A DNA stretch of 64,000 bases. It comes from an uncultured Coriobacteriaceae bacterium. GTDB lineage: Bacteria; Actinomycetota; Coriobacteriia; Coriobacteriales; Eggerthellaceae. Every line of letters begins with the position of its first letter. Positions within the stretch are counted from its first letter, which is position 1. The stretch covers positions 105,939-169,938 of the forward strand of contig CACXMZ010000001.1 in the NCBI GenBank assembly GCA_902768975.1, in the 5' to 3' direction. Below, piece after piece: positions 34,201 through 46,887 of this stretch. The notes under the pieces are model-generated. The model searched no databases and was not told where the DNA came from. It was given only the letters and a program-made list of their open reading frames with translations. The position numbers and the translations under genes are program-made.

Positions 34201-36047
34201 CGCGAGCCGAAGCCAGAGGGGCTAGATTGGGTGCCACGGAAAGCCCTGTCGCGGGCCAAGAGTGCGGCACCATAAGCCCCCATGTTGCCAGCAATGTCGG
34301 GGCGTACCGCATTCACGCCCGCCAGCTGTTCGAAAGAACGCAGGACCGCGTCGTTCAAGAAGGTGCCACCCTGCACAATAACCTTGTTCCCTACTTCATG
34401 CGGGTCGCGCAGTTTAATAACTTTGAACAGGGCATTCTTGATAACCGAAATAGCCAAGCCGGCAGCAATATCGCCCACTGTGGCGCCTTCTTTTTGAGCC
34501 TGCTTCACGCGGCTGTTCATAAAGACGGTGCAGCGGCTGCCCAAGTCCACGGGTGCTTCGGCAGAGTTGGCCGTAGCCGCAAAATCCTTCACGTCCAGGT
34601 TCAAGCCCGCCGCAAAGCTTTCGATAAAACTGCCGCAACCAGAGCTGCATGCTTCGTTGAGCATGATGGAATCGATAACGCCGTCCTTCACGCGTAGGCA
34701 CTTCATGTCCTGGCCACCAATGTCCAAGATGAATTCAACGCCAGGCAGCATTTCTTCGGCGCCACGCAGATGCGCCACCGTTTCAATTTCGCCACTGTCT
34801 ACACGCAGGGCTTCCAGCAACAAACCTTCACCGTAACCCGTTACCGTGGCATGGCCAATTTCAACCTTGCTCGTACCGTCGGCATTCTTGGGCATGGCGT
34901 CGTAGAGCATCTTGATGCCGCGCTTGGCGGTACCCAGCACGTCGCCTTTGTTGGACGTGTAGTAGCTCCAGAGCAAACTTCCGTCTTCGCCCACAAGGGC
35001 CGTCTTAAAGGTGGTCGACCCTGCGTCAATGCCCAAATAGGCACGCCCTTCATAGGTGCTCAGGTCGCCCTTCTTCACGCATTCCTTTGCATGGCGTTCT
35101 TTGAATTCGTCATACTCCGCTTGGCTAGCGAACAATGCGGGTAGACGCACTACTTCACTGCCCTGCACGTCGCCCAGGTTTTCCAAGCGCGCGATAATGT
35201 CGTTGAGGCGTTCGGCCTTGGCTTCCGCCCTGCCTGCGATCGCGCAGCCCGCCGCTACAAAGAGGTGGGCGTTTTCGGGCACGATAATATGGTCTTCGTC
35301 AAGCTTGAGCGAGTCGTAGAAACGCTCGCGCAGCTGGGGCAGGTACTGCAAGGGGCCGCCCAAGAACGCCACGTGCCCGCGGATGGGGCGCCCGCAAGCC
35401 AGGCCCGAAATGGTCTGAGTCACCACCGCTTGGAAAATAGACGCCGCAATGTCTTCGCGCTTGGCGCCTTCATTGAGAAGAGGCTGCACGTCTGTCTTGG
35501 CAAACACGCCACAGCGGCTTGCAATGGGATAAAGGATTTCGTGTTTAGCGGCCAGTTCGTCCAAGCCAGACGCGTCGGTGTCCAACAGCGCCGCCATCTG
35601 GTCGATGAAAGCACCCGTACCACCCGCGCAGGTACCATTCATGCGCTGTTCGATTCCCTGATCGAAATAGATAATCTTTGCGTCTTCCCCACCCAGTTCA
35701 ATGGCAACGTCGGTTTTCGGAATGAAAGTTTCAACCGCGGTCTTGGACGCAATCACTTCCTGCACGAACGTAATGCCCAGCCACTGGGCCAGGAGCAAAC
35801 CGCCCGAACCCGTAATGGCGGTAGTCATAACGCGGTCGCCGTATTCGGCACCGGCAGCCTTCAGCACCTCCAAGATGGTCGCGCGCACGTCGGCATGGTG
35901 GCGCTGGTAAATGGAATAGCGAATGCTATTCGCGTCGTCCAGAATAGCCAGCTTGACCGTGGTAGACCCCACGTCGATGCCAATATGCAGCTGCTCTTCA
36001 CCCGCGGGCGTAACTTCTTCCTGTGTTTGCGTTACTTCGTCGGTCAT
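31248..36047 (-). CDS. Giant acyl-CoA dehydratase activase (double ASKHA ATPase + DUF2229/HgdB)
   Basis: The 1599-residue protein has two BadF/BcrA-type ATPase domains in tandem: [15 protein letters not shown] (~20-290) and [15 protein letters not shown] (~335-610). Each has cluster-ligand-like cysteines ([10 protein letters not shown]...SRCGVF and GCGSF...SRCTVF). After a Ser-rich linker and RCKGCSNSC come DUF2229 (ENACYPAK) and HgdB-like regions. Activases of this family use ATP to drive an electron into 2-hydroxyacyl-CoA dehydratases or related reductases. No dehydratase gene is in the window, so the partner is unknown. The ATG at 36047 has a GGAG site. Confidence 0.92.
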   Translation of the reverse strand: MTDEVTQTQEEVTPAGEEQLHIGIDVGSTTVKLAILDDANSIRYSIYQRHHADVRATILEVLKAAGAEYGDRVMTTAITGSGGLLLAQWLGITFVQEVIASKTAVETFIPKTDVAIELGGEDAKIIYFDQGIEQRMNGTCAGGTGAFIDQMAALLDTDASGLDELAAKHEILYPIASRCGVFAKTDVQPLLNEGAKREDIAASIFQAVVTQTISGLACGRPIRGHVAFLGGPLQYLPQLRERFYDSLKLDEDHIIVPENAHLFVAAGCAIAGRAEAKAERLNDIIARLENLGDVQGSEVVRLPALFASQAEYDEFKERHAKECVKKGDLSTYEGRAYLGIDAGSTTFKTALVGEDGSLLWSYYTSNKGDVLGTAKRGIKMLYDAMPKNADGTSKVEIGHATVTGYGEGLLLEALRVDSGEIETVAHLRGAEEMLPGVEFILDIGGQDMKCLRVKDGVIDSIMLNEACSSGCGSFIESFAAGLNLDVKDFAATANSAEAPVDLGSRCTVFMNSRVKQAQKEGATVGDIAAGLAISVIKNALFKVIKLRDPHEVGNKVIVQGGTFLNDAVLRSFEQLAGVNAVRPDIAGNMGAYGAALLARDRAFRGTQSSPSGFGSRSEVRHAESIEAISGTTESPDSAQASAQSTLLSAEELDALEPTHRTLRCKGCSNSCLLTVNDFGEDPNTGKHRRFITGNRCEKGEALAGGKEAGAAVPNLFEYKAHRLFDYESLSREEAVRGTVGMPRVLNMFENYPFWFTFFNHLGFRVELSDASTKKTYEAGIESIPSENACYPAKISHGHVMNLLEKDLDFIWMPCAKWERQEDEGAGNHYNCPIVMSYSESLRLNIDELNEPGAPAFLNPFLPYDKKDKLKKRLYAELVEAHPEIMGKYAKAPTQKEIDEAVELAWAEDEKFKADMRAKGEETLAWIEENQAHGIVLAGRPYHNDPEINHAIPELLTGFGLAVLTEDSVAHLGKLERPIRLIDQWMYHTRLYAAAKLVTMRDDLDLIQLNSFGCGLDALTTDQVQEILEASGKVYTLIKIDEVSNLGAVRIRVRSLLAALKDAADNRAEAEAFAASCPASEAKIDQLLADVDRREKALESFEERREAKTGATEAKAAAAIAAAMSAKTKREVASTEFERVEFTAEMKAAGYTILAPQMAPYHFELLAPVFHANGFNLELLPSVDHGAVDAGLKYVNNDICYPSILTVGQIMEAVTSGKYDTDHLAVIITQTGGGCRATNYISLIRKALKAADLAHIPVIGLALQGHVDEGNSGFKVTPPMLKQAIYAFSYGDLLMTALYRTRPYEVEPGSAEALFNHWMDVCKKQMREGEKQARFAKTVQAIVEDFDTLPLEGEGTKPRVGVVGEILVKFHPTANNQVVDQIEAEGCEAVVPGLIEFFLFGIVGRVFQKDPLGRSTKGAIGARAALKYIDHVRKPLYKALEKSNRFEAPTDIFTLGAYAEEILSLCNSMGEGWLLVAEMVELILHGAPNIVCAQPFACLPNHVVGKAVIKELRRKYPQSNIVAVDYDPGASEVNQLNRIKLMIAVAKANLAESEEAARAARTASYRPEPETKSCAAVLDIEEALLSEDGTVTEEEKELVL

Positions 36048-36058
36048 AATCAAATCTC

Positions 36059-36667
36059 CTACAATTTGATGCTTTCACCAGGTTTAATAAACAAAAGACG
36101 CTGGGCTATGCGCGCCATGTCTTCAGAACTTTCTTCCATGCCCGTTTCAATCCAATGCATAATCATGCCCAAATAGGCCGAAGCATAAAACGAAACGTAA
36201 TAACCCACAAAGGGGTCGCTGCTTTCGCGATACCGCTTATGCAAAATGGAATGAACCAGATTCGTGCAGACGCAGTCGCGAATGCGCGGGCCAAAGGCGG
36301 CGTCGCCCCCTTCACCCAGCAGGGCGTGCAAGAAGGTGCCTTCTTCGCGCAGGTAGTCAAACATTTCCACCAGCAAAGGCAAAGGCTGCTTGAGTGCTAC
36401 GCACTTCGCCAGCTCGGGCAACGAAAGCTTGCCCATACGCTCCTGGAACACTTCGAGGCCGGCAATAACTTCGTCTTCAAAGGCGTTGACCACAGCTTCC
36501 TTGTCTTTGAAATGGTTGTAGAAGGTGCCGCGCGTAATGTTAGCGGCAGCGCAAAGGTCACCTACCGAAATGGCGTCAAGCCCGCGCTCTTCTACGAGCG
36601 CCACGAGGGCGTCACGCAGGGCGGCCTGCGTACGCGAAATACGCCTATCTTCAGTCTTAGACAACAT
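36059..36667 (-). CDS. TetR-family regulator of the activase operon
   Basis: The 202-residue protein has a TetR N-terminal helix-turn-helix ([28 protein letters not shown]) and a TetR_C-type ligand domain ending [16 protein letters not shown]. It lies 11 bases upstream of the activase and probably controls it. The start lies exactly 7 bases after a TATAAT box without a ribosome binding site, so the transcript is probably leaderless. Confidence 0.88.
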   Translation of the reverse strand: MLSKTEDRRISRTQAALRDALVALVEERGLDAISVGDLCAAANITRGTFYNHFKDKEAVVNAFEDEVIAGLEVFQERMGKLSLPELAKCVALKQPLPLLVEMFDYLREEGTFLHALLGEGGDAAFGPRIRDCVCTNLVHSILHKRYRESSDPFVGYYVSFYASAYLGMIMHWIETGMEESSEDMARIAQRLLFIKPGESIKL

Positions 36668-36674
36668 GCACGAT

Positions 36675-36680
36675 ATTATA
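36675..36680 (-). promoter_or_regulatory. -10 box of the TetR gene (leaderless promoter)
   Basis: TATAAT on the minus strand at 36680-36675 is followed by 7 bases and then the ATG at 36667. Transcription starting 7 bases downstream would begin at the start codon. TTGGAA upstream is a weak -35 with a long spacer. Confidence 0.65.
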
Positions 36681-36695
36681 CACCTTGTCTAATAA

Positions 36696-38015
36696 TTATT
36701 TCCAAGAAATAGTGCAATCCATATCGAGGGATTCAAGTTTTTCGCGGAAGAATGCTACATCATCCACAATGTCTTCGGTACGGGTATTTTTCTGGATAGC
36801 AGCATCATCCATGTGCTCGAGCATTCGAACGTAAACGTCGCCCCCGTCAGACCATTCCACCAGCGGGTGCCAAACGAGGTTTTCCACAACAACATCGTCG
36901 CCCTTGCGCACAAAGTCACAGGTCACAAGCCCAGAAAAAATTGTTTCCGTGAGCGTCCATCCTGAAATCAAATCTGACATACCAAACACAACAGGGACGG
37001 TTTTCCCCGTGGGGCTCGTATAGTTTTTCACGGTTTGACACAGGTGTGCATGGCTGCCAAGAACGAGGTCAACATCTAAGTCGACTAAAAACTGTGCATA
37101 TTCCAGCTGCCTCTTGTCGGGCTCCGTCTGTTCTTCGGTACCCCAATGCATATATACCACCACCGCATCGGCCACACTTTGGGCTCGGGCAATATCGACG
37201 CTCATTGCCTTCTTGTCAAAAATGCAGGCATAGTAGTTATTCGGCTGCACATCTGGCGTGTCGCCATACATGTTCGAACCATAGCAATAGCTCAAAAAGG
37301 CAATGGTCATGTCGCCCCGCTGTATCATGCGCACGGTTTCGCGGTCAGCCTGACTTGCATAACTCCCGACTACCATCATCTTTGGATACTGCGAAAAAAA
37401 GCCCTGGCTTCTTTCAATGCCTTCCGCGCCCATGTCATAGGTATGATTTGAATTGAAATTGACCACATTGAAACCAGTGTCGGACATCGCCTGAATCGAA
37501 GACTCCGGCGAATTGAAAAGCGGATAAACCGAATACGAGAAACCGTCTGTATTGCCTGCCATGGCAGTTTCCTGATTAACAAAACAAATATCGTAGTCCG
37601 CAAGCGCAGGAGCTATTTCTTGATAGTAGGGCCCAAAATCGTACACGCCATCATCTGTTTCTCCACTATAGGCATCAAGCAGGGGCATGTTCATTTCTGT
37701 TGCAAGCACATCGCCCGTGGCGGCCAGACGAATCCCTTCCCCGCTGCGCGCAACTTCAGTACGCCCATAAATAAGATATTTAACCCCCGCAGCTGTTTTG
37801 CCGTGAACCACACCATGGGCATCGGTGCTTTCTGTTGCCCCGGCACGCTTCCCCGCAAAAGACTGAGGCACCCGTTCGGTTTCAGCAGGCTCGCCAAATA
37901 GCCGTTCTGGATGCCCATTGCTTGCAACCAAGACAAAACCCAAGGCCAAAGTGCATACCGTGAACACACCCAACACGACAGCAAGAATTTTGATTGTCGA
38001 AACCTCTTTTTCCAC
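36696..38015 (-). CDS. CapA-family protein (poly-gamma-glutamate synthesis-like)
   Basis: After an N-terminal membrane anchor (about residues 7-30), residues ~90-400 match the CapA metallophosphatase-like fold: RLAATGDVL, CFVNQETAMAG, FNVVNFNSNHTYDMGAEGI, VVVYMHWGTEEQ and DLVLGSHAHLCQ. Such proteins are linked to poly-gamma-glutamate capsule assembly, but no capBC genes are near. I chose the GTG at 38015, which lies 7 bases after a TATTAT -10 box and has no ribosome site; a TTG at 38021 is possible. Confidence 0.8.
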   Translation of the reverse strand: MEKEVSTIKILAVVLGVFTVCTLALGFVLVASNGHPERLFGEPAETERVPQSFAGKRAGATESTDAHGVVHGKTAAGVKYLIYGRTEVARSGEGIRLAATGDVLATEMNMPLLDAYSGETDDGVYDFGPYYQEIAPALADYDICFVNQETAMAGNTDGFSYSVYPLFNSPESSIQAMSDTGFNVVNFNSNHTYDMGAEGIERSQGFFSQYPKMMVVGSYASQADRETVRMIQRGDMTIAFLSYCYGSNMYGDTPDVQPNNYYACIFDKKAMSVDIARAQSVADAVVVYMHWGTEEQTEPDKRQLEYAQFLVDLDVDLVLGSHAHLCQTVKNYTSPTGKTVPVVFGMSDLISGWTLTETIFSGLVTCDFVRKGDDVVVENLVWHPLVEWSDGGDVYVRMLEHMDDAAIQKNTRTEDIVDDVAFFREKLESLDMDCTISWK

Positions 38016-38093
38016 AGGCAATATAATAATGGGTTTTTATGCTGGTCTAGCCCGCTTAAGGCTCATTTACGCACATAAACGAGCCTTTTAGGT

Positions 38094-39509
38094 CTAAACA
38101 GCGTTTTTTTCGAGGTCTTCTTCGCCGCGCGTCATGGCACAACGAGCAACCGAACTCGAAAGTGCAAACAGCGCAATGGCGTTCGGGAGCACCATCAACT
38201 GGTTAAACAAGTCGGCCAATTCCCAAACCAAGTCATTCGAAAGAATGGATCCCATGAATATAAACACGAGCGCAATGAGGGAAAACGCCAACACGGCACG
38301 CTTGCCAAAGAGGTATTCCACGTTCAAGCGCGCAAACAGGTTCCAAGAAAGGATGGTCGAAAACGCGAAAAAGAGCAGGCAGATTGCCACGAACCACGCG
38401 CCAATATTTGCACCAAAGAACTGACCAAAGGCCATCTGCGCGATATTGGTCTTGCTAAAGGTGCCGTCGGTGGTGAGCGTGGCATAGTCGCCCACGGCCA
38501 GGGCGCCATCGCCCACATAGAAGGTGGAAATAACCACGAGTGCCGTCAGGGTAACTACTATGATGGTGTCTACAAACACGCCAATCATGGCTACAACGCC
38601 CTGTTCATGCGGGTTTTTCACATTTGCAAGCGCATGGGCATGCGGCGTCGAACCCATACCCGCTTCATTGGAAAACAGGCCGCGCTTTGCACCCTGCGAA
38701 AGTGCCGCGATTATGCCGAAGGTAGAACCACCCACGGCCGCCGACGGATTAAAGGCGCATTCAAAAATAAGCGCGAAGGTGGCAGGAATAGCGCTTGCAT
38801 TCATGATAAGCACGATAAGCGCGCCGATCATATACAGAATGGCCATGATGGGCACAATCTTTTCAGTAACAGACGCAAGGCGCGAAACACCACCGATAAA
38901 AATGATGCCTGCCAGGACAACAATAATGCCGCCCATAAGCCATGTGGGAATTCCAAAGGCATTGTTCATGGTTTCGGCAATAGAGTTGGACTGCACCATG
39001 CAACCCATAAAACCGAGCGCCAAAATAATGGCCACGGCAAAGAAGCCTGCAAGCAGTTTGCCACCCGTTCCCTTAAAAGCACTTGTTATGTAGTAAGCAG
39101 GGCCGCCGTGCACAGAGCCGTCCGAGTCAACCACCTTGGTCTTCTGCGCGAGCACGGCCTCAGCGTAGTTGGTTGCCATGCCCAAAAGCGCAATAATCCA
39201 CATCCAAAAGATAGCGCCAGGACCACCCAAAATGATGGCACCGCAGGCACCAACAATATTGCCCGTACCCACCTGGGCCGCCACGGCCGTTGCGAGCGCC
39301 TGGAAACTACTCATGGCACCACCATGGCTTCCGCCATGCAGTGAAAAGCCGCTGAACAGGCGTTTCCAGCCTTCCGCAAAGCAGCGGAACTGCACAGCAC
39401 GCGTGCGCACGGTAAACCAAATGCCCATGCCCACAAGCAAGATAATCAGTACATAGTTGGAAAGATAGGTGTTAATGGTAGATACCACACCCAGCAGCGC
39501 TTGTTCCAT
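38094..39509 (-). CDS. AGCS-family Na+:alanine/glycine symporter
   Basis: The 471-residue protein has about eleven membrane helices and the AGCS signatures: ALATAVAAQVGTGNIVG near residue 90, GGPAYYI, and NEAGMGSTPHAHALA near 290. It imports alanine or glycine with sodium. A glycine riboswitch lies upstream, so glycine is the likely substrate. The ATG at 39509 has an AAAGGAGG site that can be hidden by pairing with upstream CCTCC. Confidence 0.93.
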   Translation of the reverse strand: MEQALLGVVSTINTYLSNYVLIILLVGMGIWFTVRTRAVQFRCFAEGWKRLFSGFSLHGGSHGGAMSSFQALATAVAAQVGTGNIVGACGAIILGGPGAIFWMWIIALLGMATNYAEAVLAQKTKVVDSDGSVHGGPAYYITSAFKGTGGKLLAGFFAVAIILALGFMGCMVQSNSIAETMNNAFGIPTWLMGGIIVVLAGIIFIGGVSRLASVTEKIVPIMAILYMIGALIVLIMNASAIPATFALIFECAFNPSAAVGGSTFGIIAALSQGAKRGLFSNEAGMGSTPHAHALANVKNPHEQGVVAMIGVFVDTIIVVTLTALVVISTFYVGDGALAVGDYATLTTDGTFSKTNIAQMAFGQFFGANIGAWFVAICLLFFAFSTILSWNLFARLNVEYLFGKRAVLAFSLIALVFIFMGSILSNDLVWELADLFNQLMVLPNAIALFALSSSVARCAMTRGEEDLEKNAV

Positions 39510-39515
39510 AAAAAT

Positions 39516-39547
39516 GCCTCCTTTGGCTTTTTGAAAACCCTGGAGGC
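39516..39547 (-). promoter_or_regulatory. Expression platform: Shine-Dalgarno pairs with upstream CCTCC
   Basis: On the minus strand GCCTCC (39547-39542) is complementary to GGAGGC (39521-39516), the symporter's ribosome binding site. Formation of this hairpin would hide the site. It lies between the glycine aptamer and the start codon, the place for translational control. Confidence 0.55.
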
Positions 39548-39577
39548 CGCTTAAACACTGCATAAAGTGCACGCGTT

Positions 39578-39685
39578 GTACCCTGTCCGTTTGCCTGAGA
39601 GATTCAGCTTCCCCGCGCACAGCGGGTAGGCCTTGCACCTTCGGCACTCATTTAAGAGTTCTCCAGAGTTTTCTCCACTTCCGGT
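39578..39685 (-). promoter_or_regulatory. Glycine riboswitch
   Basis: On the minus strand the conserved elements appear in order: CTCTGGAGAACTCT, GTGCCGAAGGTGCAAGGCC, GCTGAATCTCTCAGGCAAACGGACAG. These are the signature loops of the glycine aptamer (GCCGAAGG, CTCTCAGGCAAA, GGACAG). Only one aptamer is present, not the tandem pair. It lies 70 bases upstream of an AGCS symporter, a common target. Confidence 0.92.
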
Positions 39686-39906
39686 TTCCACGCTCACAGA
39701 TTCCGAAAGCATCATCGAAAAACAACGCTATGCATTATGTCCTAGCTTCCTTGTACATGCAAGTAAAAACTGCGATTTTTTGCACCTCCCCAGAAAGGGG
39801 TCCCGCCCGGTCCCATGCCAAACGAGCATCGCATGTAGGAGAAAAACATCTTGCCCGCCCAGCATGACGAGCCAGTCGGTATAATGCACAGAAAAGAAGC
39901 TCGGTT

Positions 39907-41184
39907 TTGAGCACTGGAATGAAAGTAGATGACTTGGCAAAGCACGCAAAAAATAACGGCACCCAGGTTGAGCCAGAAAACCAGGCGGCCAAAGCGCCTA
40001 CTGAAGGCTGTCCTGAGGAAGGCCTACCTGAACGCTACCCCTTCCTTATACGCGCCTACGGCGTGCTCTGCATTGTGGCAGGTGGTATCCAGGTAGTCGT
40101 TACGGTGCTTATTGTGCTGCTGCTTATCAACGCGGGTTTTGACTTTTCCGAACTAGAAACCGACACCATCACGAGCCTCATTATCCAGATCGTAGCCATT
40201 GTTGTTTCCTTTGCGCTGGCTTGCATGTTTGTGGTACTGGGCGTGCGTCTGTTGCGCGGGAAGCGCCGCCATACCGCTTTGCTTGCCAACATTATGATTG
40301 CCTTCGAAGCAGTGGCTCTGCTCTGCCAGCTCATGCTCACGGGTGTCGACAGCCAGCTTCTGCCCATCATTGTCAACATCGTCATCCTGGTGGCGCTGCA
40401 AACCTATGCCGACCCTACGCTGCGTGAAGAGCGCTTGCTTCAACACAAGCTGCAACAGCTTGAAGACAGGTCGCAGGCTGAAGAAGGCACCCTGGGGCGC
40501 GACACCACGGGCAAAGGCTATATTGCGTTGAACTTCTACAACATCTTTTGGGTGTTTGTTATCTGCTGTTTTTTGGGCCTGATTATTGAAGTAATTTATC
40601 ACGTCGTCGTTGTTGACCCTGGCCACTACGAGGACCGCGCGGGCCTGCTCTATGGGCCCTTCAGCCCTATTTATGGCTTCGGTGCCGTGCTTATGACCGT
40701 GGCGCTCAACCGCTTTCACAAGAGCAACTTCATCGTTATATTTTTGGTAAGTGCGGTTATTGGCGGCGGCTTTGAATACTTCGTTAGCTGGTTTATGGAA
40801 ACAGCCTTTGGCATTACTGCCTGGGACTACACGGGCACCTTCCTTTCAATTAACGGGCGTACCAATGGCATGTTCATGGCCATGTGGGGCACCCTCGGCT
40901 TAGTGTGGATAAAGCTGCTGCTGCCGCGCATGCTCGAGCTGGTAAATAAGATTCCATGGAACTGGCGCTACACCGTAACAAGCATTTGCACCGTGCTTAT
41001 GATCGTTGACGGGGGGCTAACGCTTGCGTCGCTCGACTGTTGGTTTGAACGACAGGCGGGCATCATGGATTTTGAACATACTTCAGCCATCACACAGTTC
41101 TGCAACGAACACTATGACGACGAATTCATGGAAAACCGTTTCCAGTCCATGAGCATGGACACCGAATCCGCTGCCCGTGTTTAA
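39907..41184 (+). CDS. Membrane protein of the ABC_trans_CmpB (PF06541) family
   Basis: The 425-residue protein has an acidic/polar N-terminus, then several membrane helices; the C-terminal half (from about residue 210) carries the CmpB-type signature NIFWVFVICCFLGLIIE, GLLYGPFSPIYGFGA and AWDYTG...INGRTNGMF. These proteins are called ABC permeases, but no ATPase is adjacent and the function is unproven. TTG at 39907 or ATG at 39919 may be the start; both lack a strong ribosome site. A TATAAT box is at 39880-39885. Confidence 0.78.
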   Translation: MSTGMKVDDLAKHAKNNGTQVEPENQAAKAPTEGCPEEGLPERYPFLIRAYGVLCIVAGGIQVVVTVLIVLLLINAGFDFSELETDTITSLIIQIVAIVVSFALACMFVVLGVRLLRGKRRHTALLANIMIAFEAVALLCQLMLTGVDSQLLPIIVNIVILVALQTYADPTLREERLLQHKLQQLEDRSQAEEGTLGRDTTGKGYIALNFYNIFWVFVICCFLGLIIEVIYHVVVVDPGHYEDRAGLLYGPFSPIYGFGAVLMTVALNRFHKSNFIVIFLVSAVIGGGFEYFVSWFMETAFGITAWDYTGTFLSINGRTNGMFMAMWGTLGLVWIKLLLPRMLELVNKIPWNWRYTVTSICTVLMIVDGGLTLASLDCWFERQAGIMDFEHTSAITQFCNEHYDDEFMENRFQSMSMDTESAARV

Positions 41185-41248
41185 CCCGTAAGTCGCCTGC
41201 GCTCTAAATATGGCACAATATACCCGTTACACAGAAAGGGTTTGACGC

Positions 41249-42613
41249 ATGCAAATTACACCTCGCGAAATTGCCGAAACTCAGGCGATGGTATCGCAGC
41301 AACACTTAGACATTCGCACCATCACGCTGGGCCTTAACCTGCGTGGGTGCGCCAGCAATAGCGTCGAAACCATTGCAACGCGCGTATACGACCGTATGAC
41401 CAGCGCTGCCGAACAGCTCGTTCCAACCGCTGATCAGCTGGAACGCGAATTTGGCATCCCTATTGTGAACAAGCGTATTTCGGTCACACCCATCGCAGAA
41501 ATCTGTGCGGCCACCCAAGAAACCGACCTGTCCCCCATTGCGGCCGCCATGGACCGCGCTGCGAAGGAAGTGGGCGTGGACTTCGTGGGTGGCTTTTCGG
41601 CGCTCGTACACAAGGGTGCCAGCGGGGCCGACAACAAACTCATGGAGTCGATTCCTGCGGCACTGGCAACAACGGAACGCGTGTGTTCTTCGGTCAATGT
41701 GGCTTCAACCCGCGCCGGCATTAACATGGACGCCATCTGGAAGATGAGCAACATCATTCTGGATACGGCGCGCGCTACCGCCGACCGCGACTCCATTGGC
41801 TGCGCCAAGCTGGTCGTGTTCGCAAATGCCGTAGAAGACAATCCTTTTATGGCGGGCGCTTTCCACGGGAGTGGCGAAGCCGATGCGGTCATTAACGTGG
41901 GTGTTTCGGGCCCCGGTGTAGTGCGCAATGTACTTGCCAATATGCCCAAAGACGCCAACCTTACTGAAATTGCCGAAGCCATCAAGGCAACTACCTTCAA
42001 GATTACCCGCGCTGGCGAACTCATGGCGCGCGAAGCCAGCCAACGCCTCGGTGTTGCCCAGGGCATACTGGACTTGTCGCTTGCACCTACGCCTGCCGAA
42101 GGCGACAGCGTGGCGGAAATCCTCGAAGCCATAGGTGTGGGAACCTGCGGCGGTCCTGGTACCACGGCGGCCCTTGCCCTGCTCAATGACGCCGTCAAGA
42201 AAGGTGGTGTCATGGCTTCAAGCAGTGTCGGCGGTCTTTCGGGTGCATTCATACCCGTCTCTGAAGACGCAGGCATGATTCGCGCCGTTGAAGCGGGCGC
42301 CCTGAGCCTTGAAAAGCTGGAAGCTATGACCTGCGTGTGCAGCGTAGGCCTCGACATGATTGCCGTGCCAGGCGACACGAGCGCTGAAGCTATTTTCGGC
42401 ATTATTGCTGACGAATGCGCCATTGGTGTTATCAATAGCAAAACCACTGCTGTGCGTCTTATCCCCGCTCAGGGCAAAAAAGTGGGCGACCGGGTAGAAT
42501 TTGGGGGGCTTTTAGGCTACGCTCCTGTCATGGAGGTAAACGGACATGCTGGTGAAGTCTTCGCTCATCGCGGCGGCCGCTTCCCAGCCCCTATTAACAG
42601 CCTCAAGAATTAG
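41249..42613 (+). CDS. DUF711 / PFL-family protein (UPF0210)
   Basis: The 454-residue protein belongs to the DUF711 (UPF0210) family, related in fold to pyruvate formate-lyase but without known activity: [82 protein letters not shown], and [11 protein letters not shown]. In many genomes an ACT-domain protein (UPF0237) sits beside it; none is here. A GAAAGGG site precedes the ATG. Confidence 0.9.
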   Translation: MQITPREIAETQAMVSQQHLDIRTITLGLNLRGCASNSVETIATRVYDRMTSAAEQLVPTADQLEREFGIPIVNKRISVTPIAEICAATQETDLSPIAAAMDRAAKEVGVDFVGGFSALVHKGASGADNKLMESIPAALATTERVCSSVNVASTRAGINMDAIWKMSNIILDTARATADRDSIGCAKLVVFANAVEDNPFMAGAFHGSGEADAVINVGVSGPGVVRNVLANMPKDANLTEIAEAIKATTFKITRAGELMAREASQRLGVAQGILDLSLAPTPAEGDSVAEILEAIGVGTCGGPGTTAALALLNDAVKKGGVMASSSVGGLSGAFIPVSEDAGMIRAVEAGALSLEKLEAMTCVCSVGLDMIAVPGDTSAEAIFGIIADECAIGVINSKTTAVRLIPAQGKKVGDRVEFGGLLGYAPVMEVNGHAGEVFAHRGGRFPAPINSLKN

Positions 42614-42631
42614 CGTTAAAGGAACATACAG

Positions 42632-43975
42632 GTGCGCAACTCGTACAACAACTACAACTTCAATTCCCGCAGCCGCCGGGTAAGCTCTCGCAGGCCAAGG
42701 CGTTCATCGATTCAAACCTTTACGCCCAGTGCATCTACGATGTCTTATTCCTATGGTGGCGGCTTCCGTCGCTTTATTCCCTTCATTGCTGCGGGCCTGC
42801 TCATCCTGCTCATAGGCTTTTTAGGTTTTAGCTGTGCAACCGCTGCGCCCGTAAAGGCTAAGGTGAATGGCCAGCGCATTGGTTTGGAAGAAAACTCAAC
42901 CGTTGCCATGGCAATTACTGAAGCCGGCATCAATACCACACCAGGAAGCCTCGTGGCAGTGGACGGCAGCATTATCAAAGAAGATGGTGGCACGCCCTTC
43001 ACCGCAACCATTAATGGCGAACCGGCAGAACCAAACAGCATTGTGCCCAATAAGGCAGAAATCGAAGTTACGCCAGGCCAGAATATTGAAGAAGACTTTT
43101 ACGAAAAGCTTACCTATAACATCACAGACGCCACGAGCGACGGCACCTGGGGTGCGCTTCGCGAAGTAAAAGGGGTAAGCGACGAAGGTGCTGGACGTGC
43201 TGTTGTGGGTAAGATTTCGGGCGTCATGGTCGAAAAGGAAAAGCCGACCTTTGAACAACAGGGTGTTTTGCACATGTTTAACGTTGAAACCAGTGAGCGC
43301 GTTATCGCCCTCACTTTCGACGACGGCCCTTGGGCAGAAACCACCGAACAGGTTTTAGACGTCCTGGACGAAAATGGTGCTAAGGCTACCTTCTTCGTCC
43401 TCGGAAGCCGTATTGATGAAGGGCCTGAAATGGCAGCTTTGGTGAAGCGCGAATACAATTCGGGCCACCAGGTGTGCACGCATACCTACAGCCATGCGTC
43501 TGACGGCGCTGGCTACGACCTAGGCCTCATGTCGCACGAAGCGCGCGTCGAAGACGTGACCAAGGGGCAAGAGGCCATTGAAAAGGCAACTGGTGCGAAA
43601 TGCAATCAGATGTTCCGTGCCCCTGGCGGAAATTTCAGCCCCACTACGGCAGCATCGATTTCACCCTACTTCACGTATGAAGTGGGCTGGACGCTCGACA
43701 CGCAGGACTGGCAAAAACCTGGCGCTGAAGCCATCGAAGAAGCCTTGCTGGGCGCTACACCTGGCGACATTGTGCTCATGCACGACGGTGGTGGCGACCG
43801 CGAACAAACGGTTGCGGCCTTGCGTGCCGCCCTGCCCAAGCTCAAGGAAAAGGGCTACAAGTTTGTCACCGTTGAAGAGCTATTGAATTACAACCAAGCC
43901 GAAAAGGCCGACGATTCGTCCGATGGATCTGCTGATGCAGGCAATGACGTTTCTGGTGAAACGGGCGAAGAATAA
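42632..43975 (+). CDS. Membrane-anchored polysaccharide deacetylase (NodB domain)
   Basis: After a basic start and one membrane helix (about residues 46-68), residues ~75-155 form a beta-rich domain, then a NodB catalytic domain follows: IALTFDDGPW, HQVCTHTYSHAS (metal His pair), FRAPGGNFSPTT, DTQDW and IVLMHDGGG. All the catalytic Asp/His motifs are present. It probably deacetylates peptidoglycan or another N-acetylated wall polymer. The start is a GTG at 42632 with an AAAGGAA site. It lies 18 bases after the DUF711 gene. Confidence 0.9.
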   Translation: MRNSYNNYNFNSRSRRVSSRRPRRSSIQTFTPSASTMSYSYGGGFRRFIPFIAAGLLILLIGFLGFSCATAAPVKAKVNGQRIGLEENSTVAMAITEAGINTTPGSLVAVDGSIIKEDGGTPFTATINGEPAEPNSIVPNKAEIEVTPGQNIEEDFYEKLTYNITDATSDGTWGALREVKGVSDEGAGRAVVGKISGVMVEKEKPTFEQQGVLHMFNVETSERVIALTFDDGPWAETTEQVLDVLDENGAKATFFVLGSRIDEGPEMAALVKREYNSGHQVCTHTYSHASDGAGYDLGLMSHEARVEDVTKGQEAIEKATGAKCNQMFRAPGGNFSPTTAASISPYFTYEVGWTLDTQDWQKPGAEAIEEALLGATPGDIVLMHDGGGDREQTVAALRAALPKLKEKGYKFVTVEELLNYNQAEKADDSSDGSADAGNDVSGETGEE

Positions 43976-43980
43976 CGCAG

Positions 43981-46826
<2,846 letters not shown>

Positions 46827-46887
46827 CTAACCAGCACCTCGTGTCTCATCTGGGGCAAATACCAATAAGACAGCAATATGAAGTCGA

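Noticed and set aside
31206..36176. Several long plus-strand frames of 150-385 residues opposite the activase
   Set aside because: The third-position bias of the activase gene keeps the opposite strand open. Compositions are His/Arg-rich and no motifs are seen.
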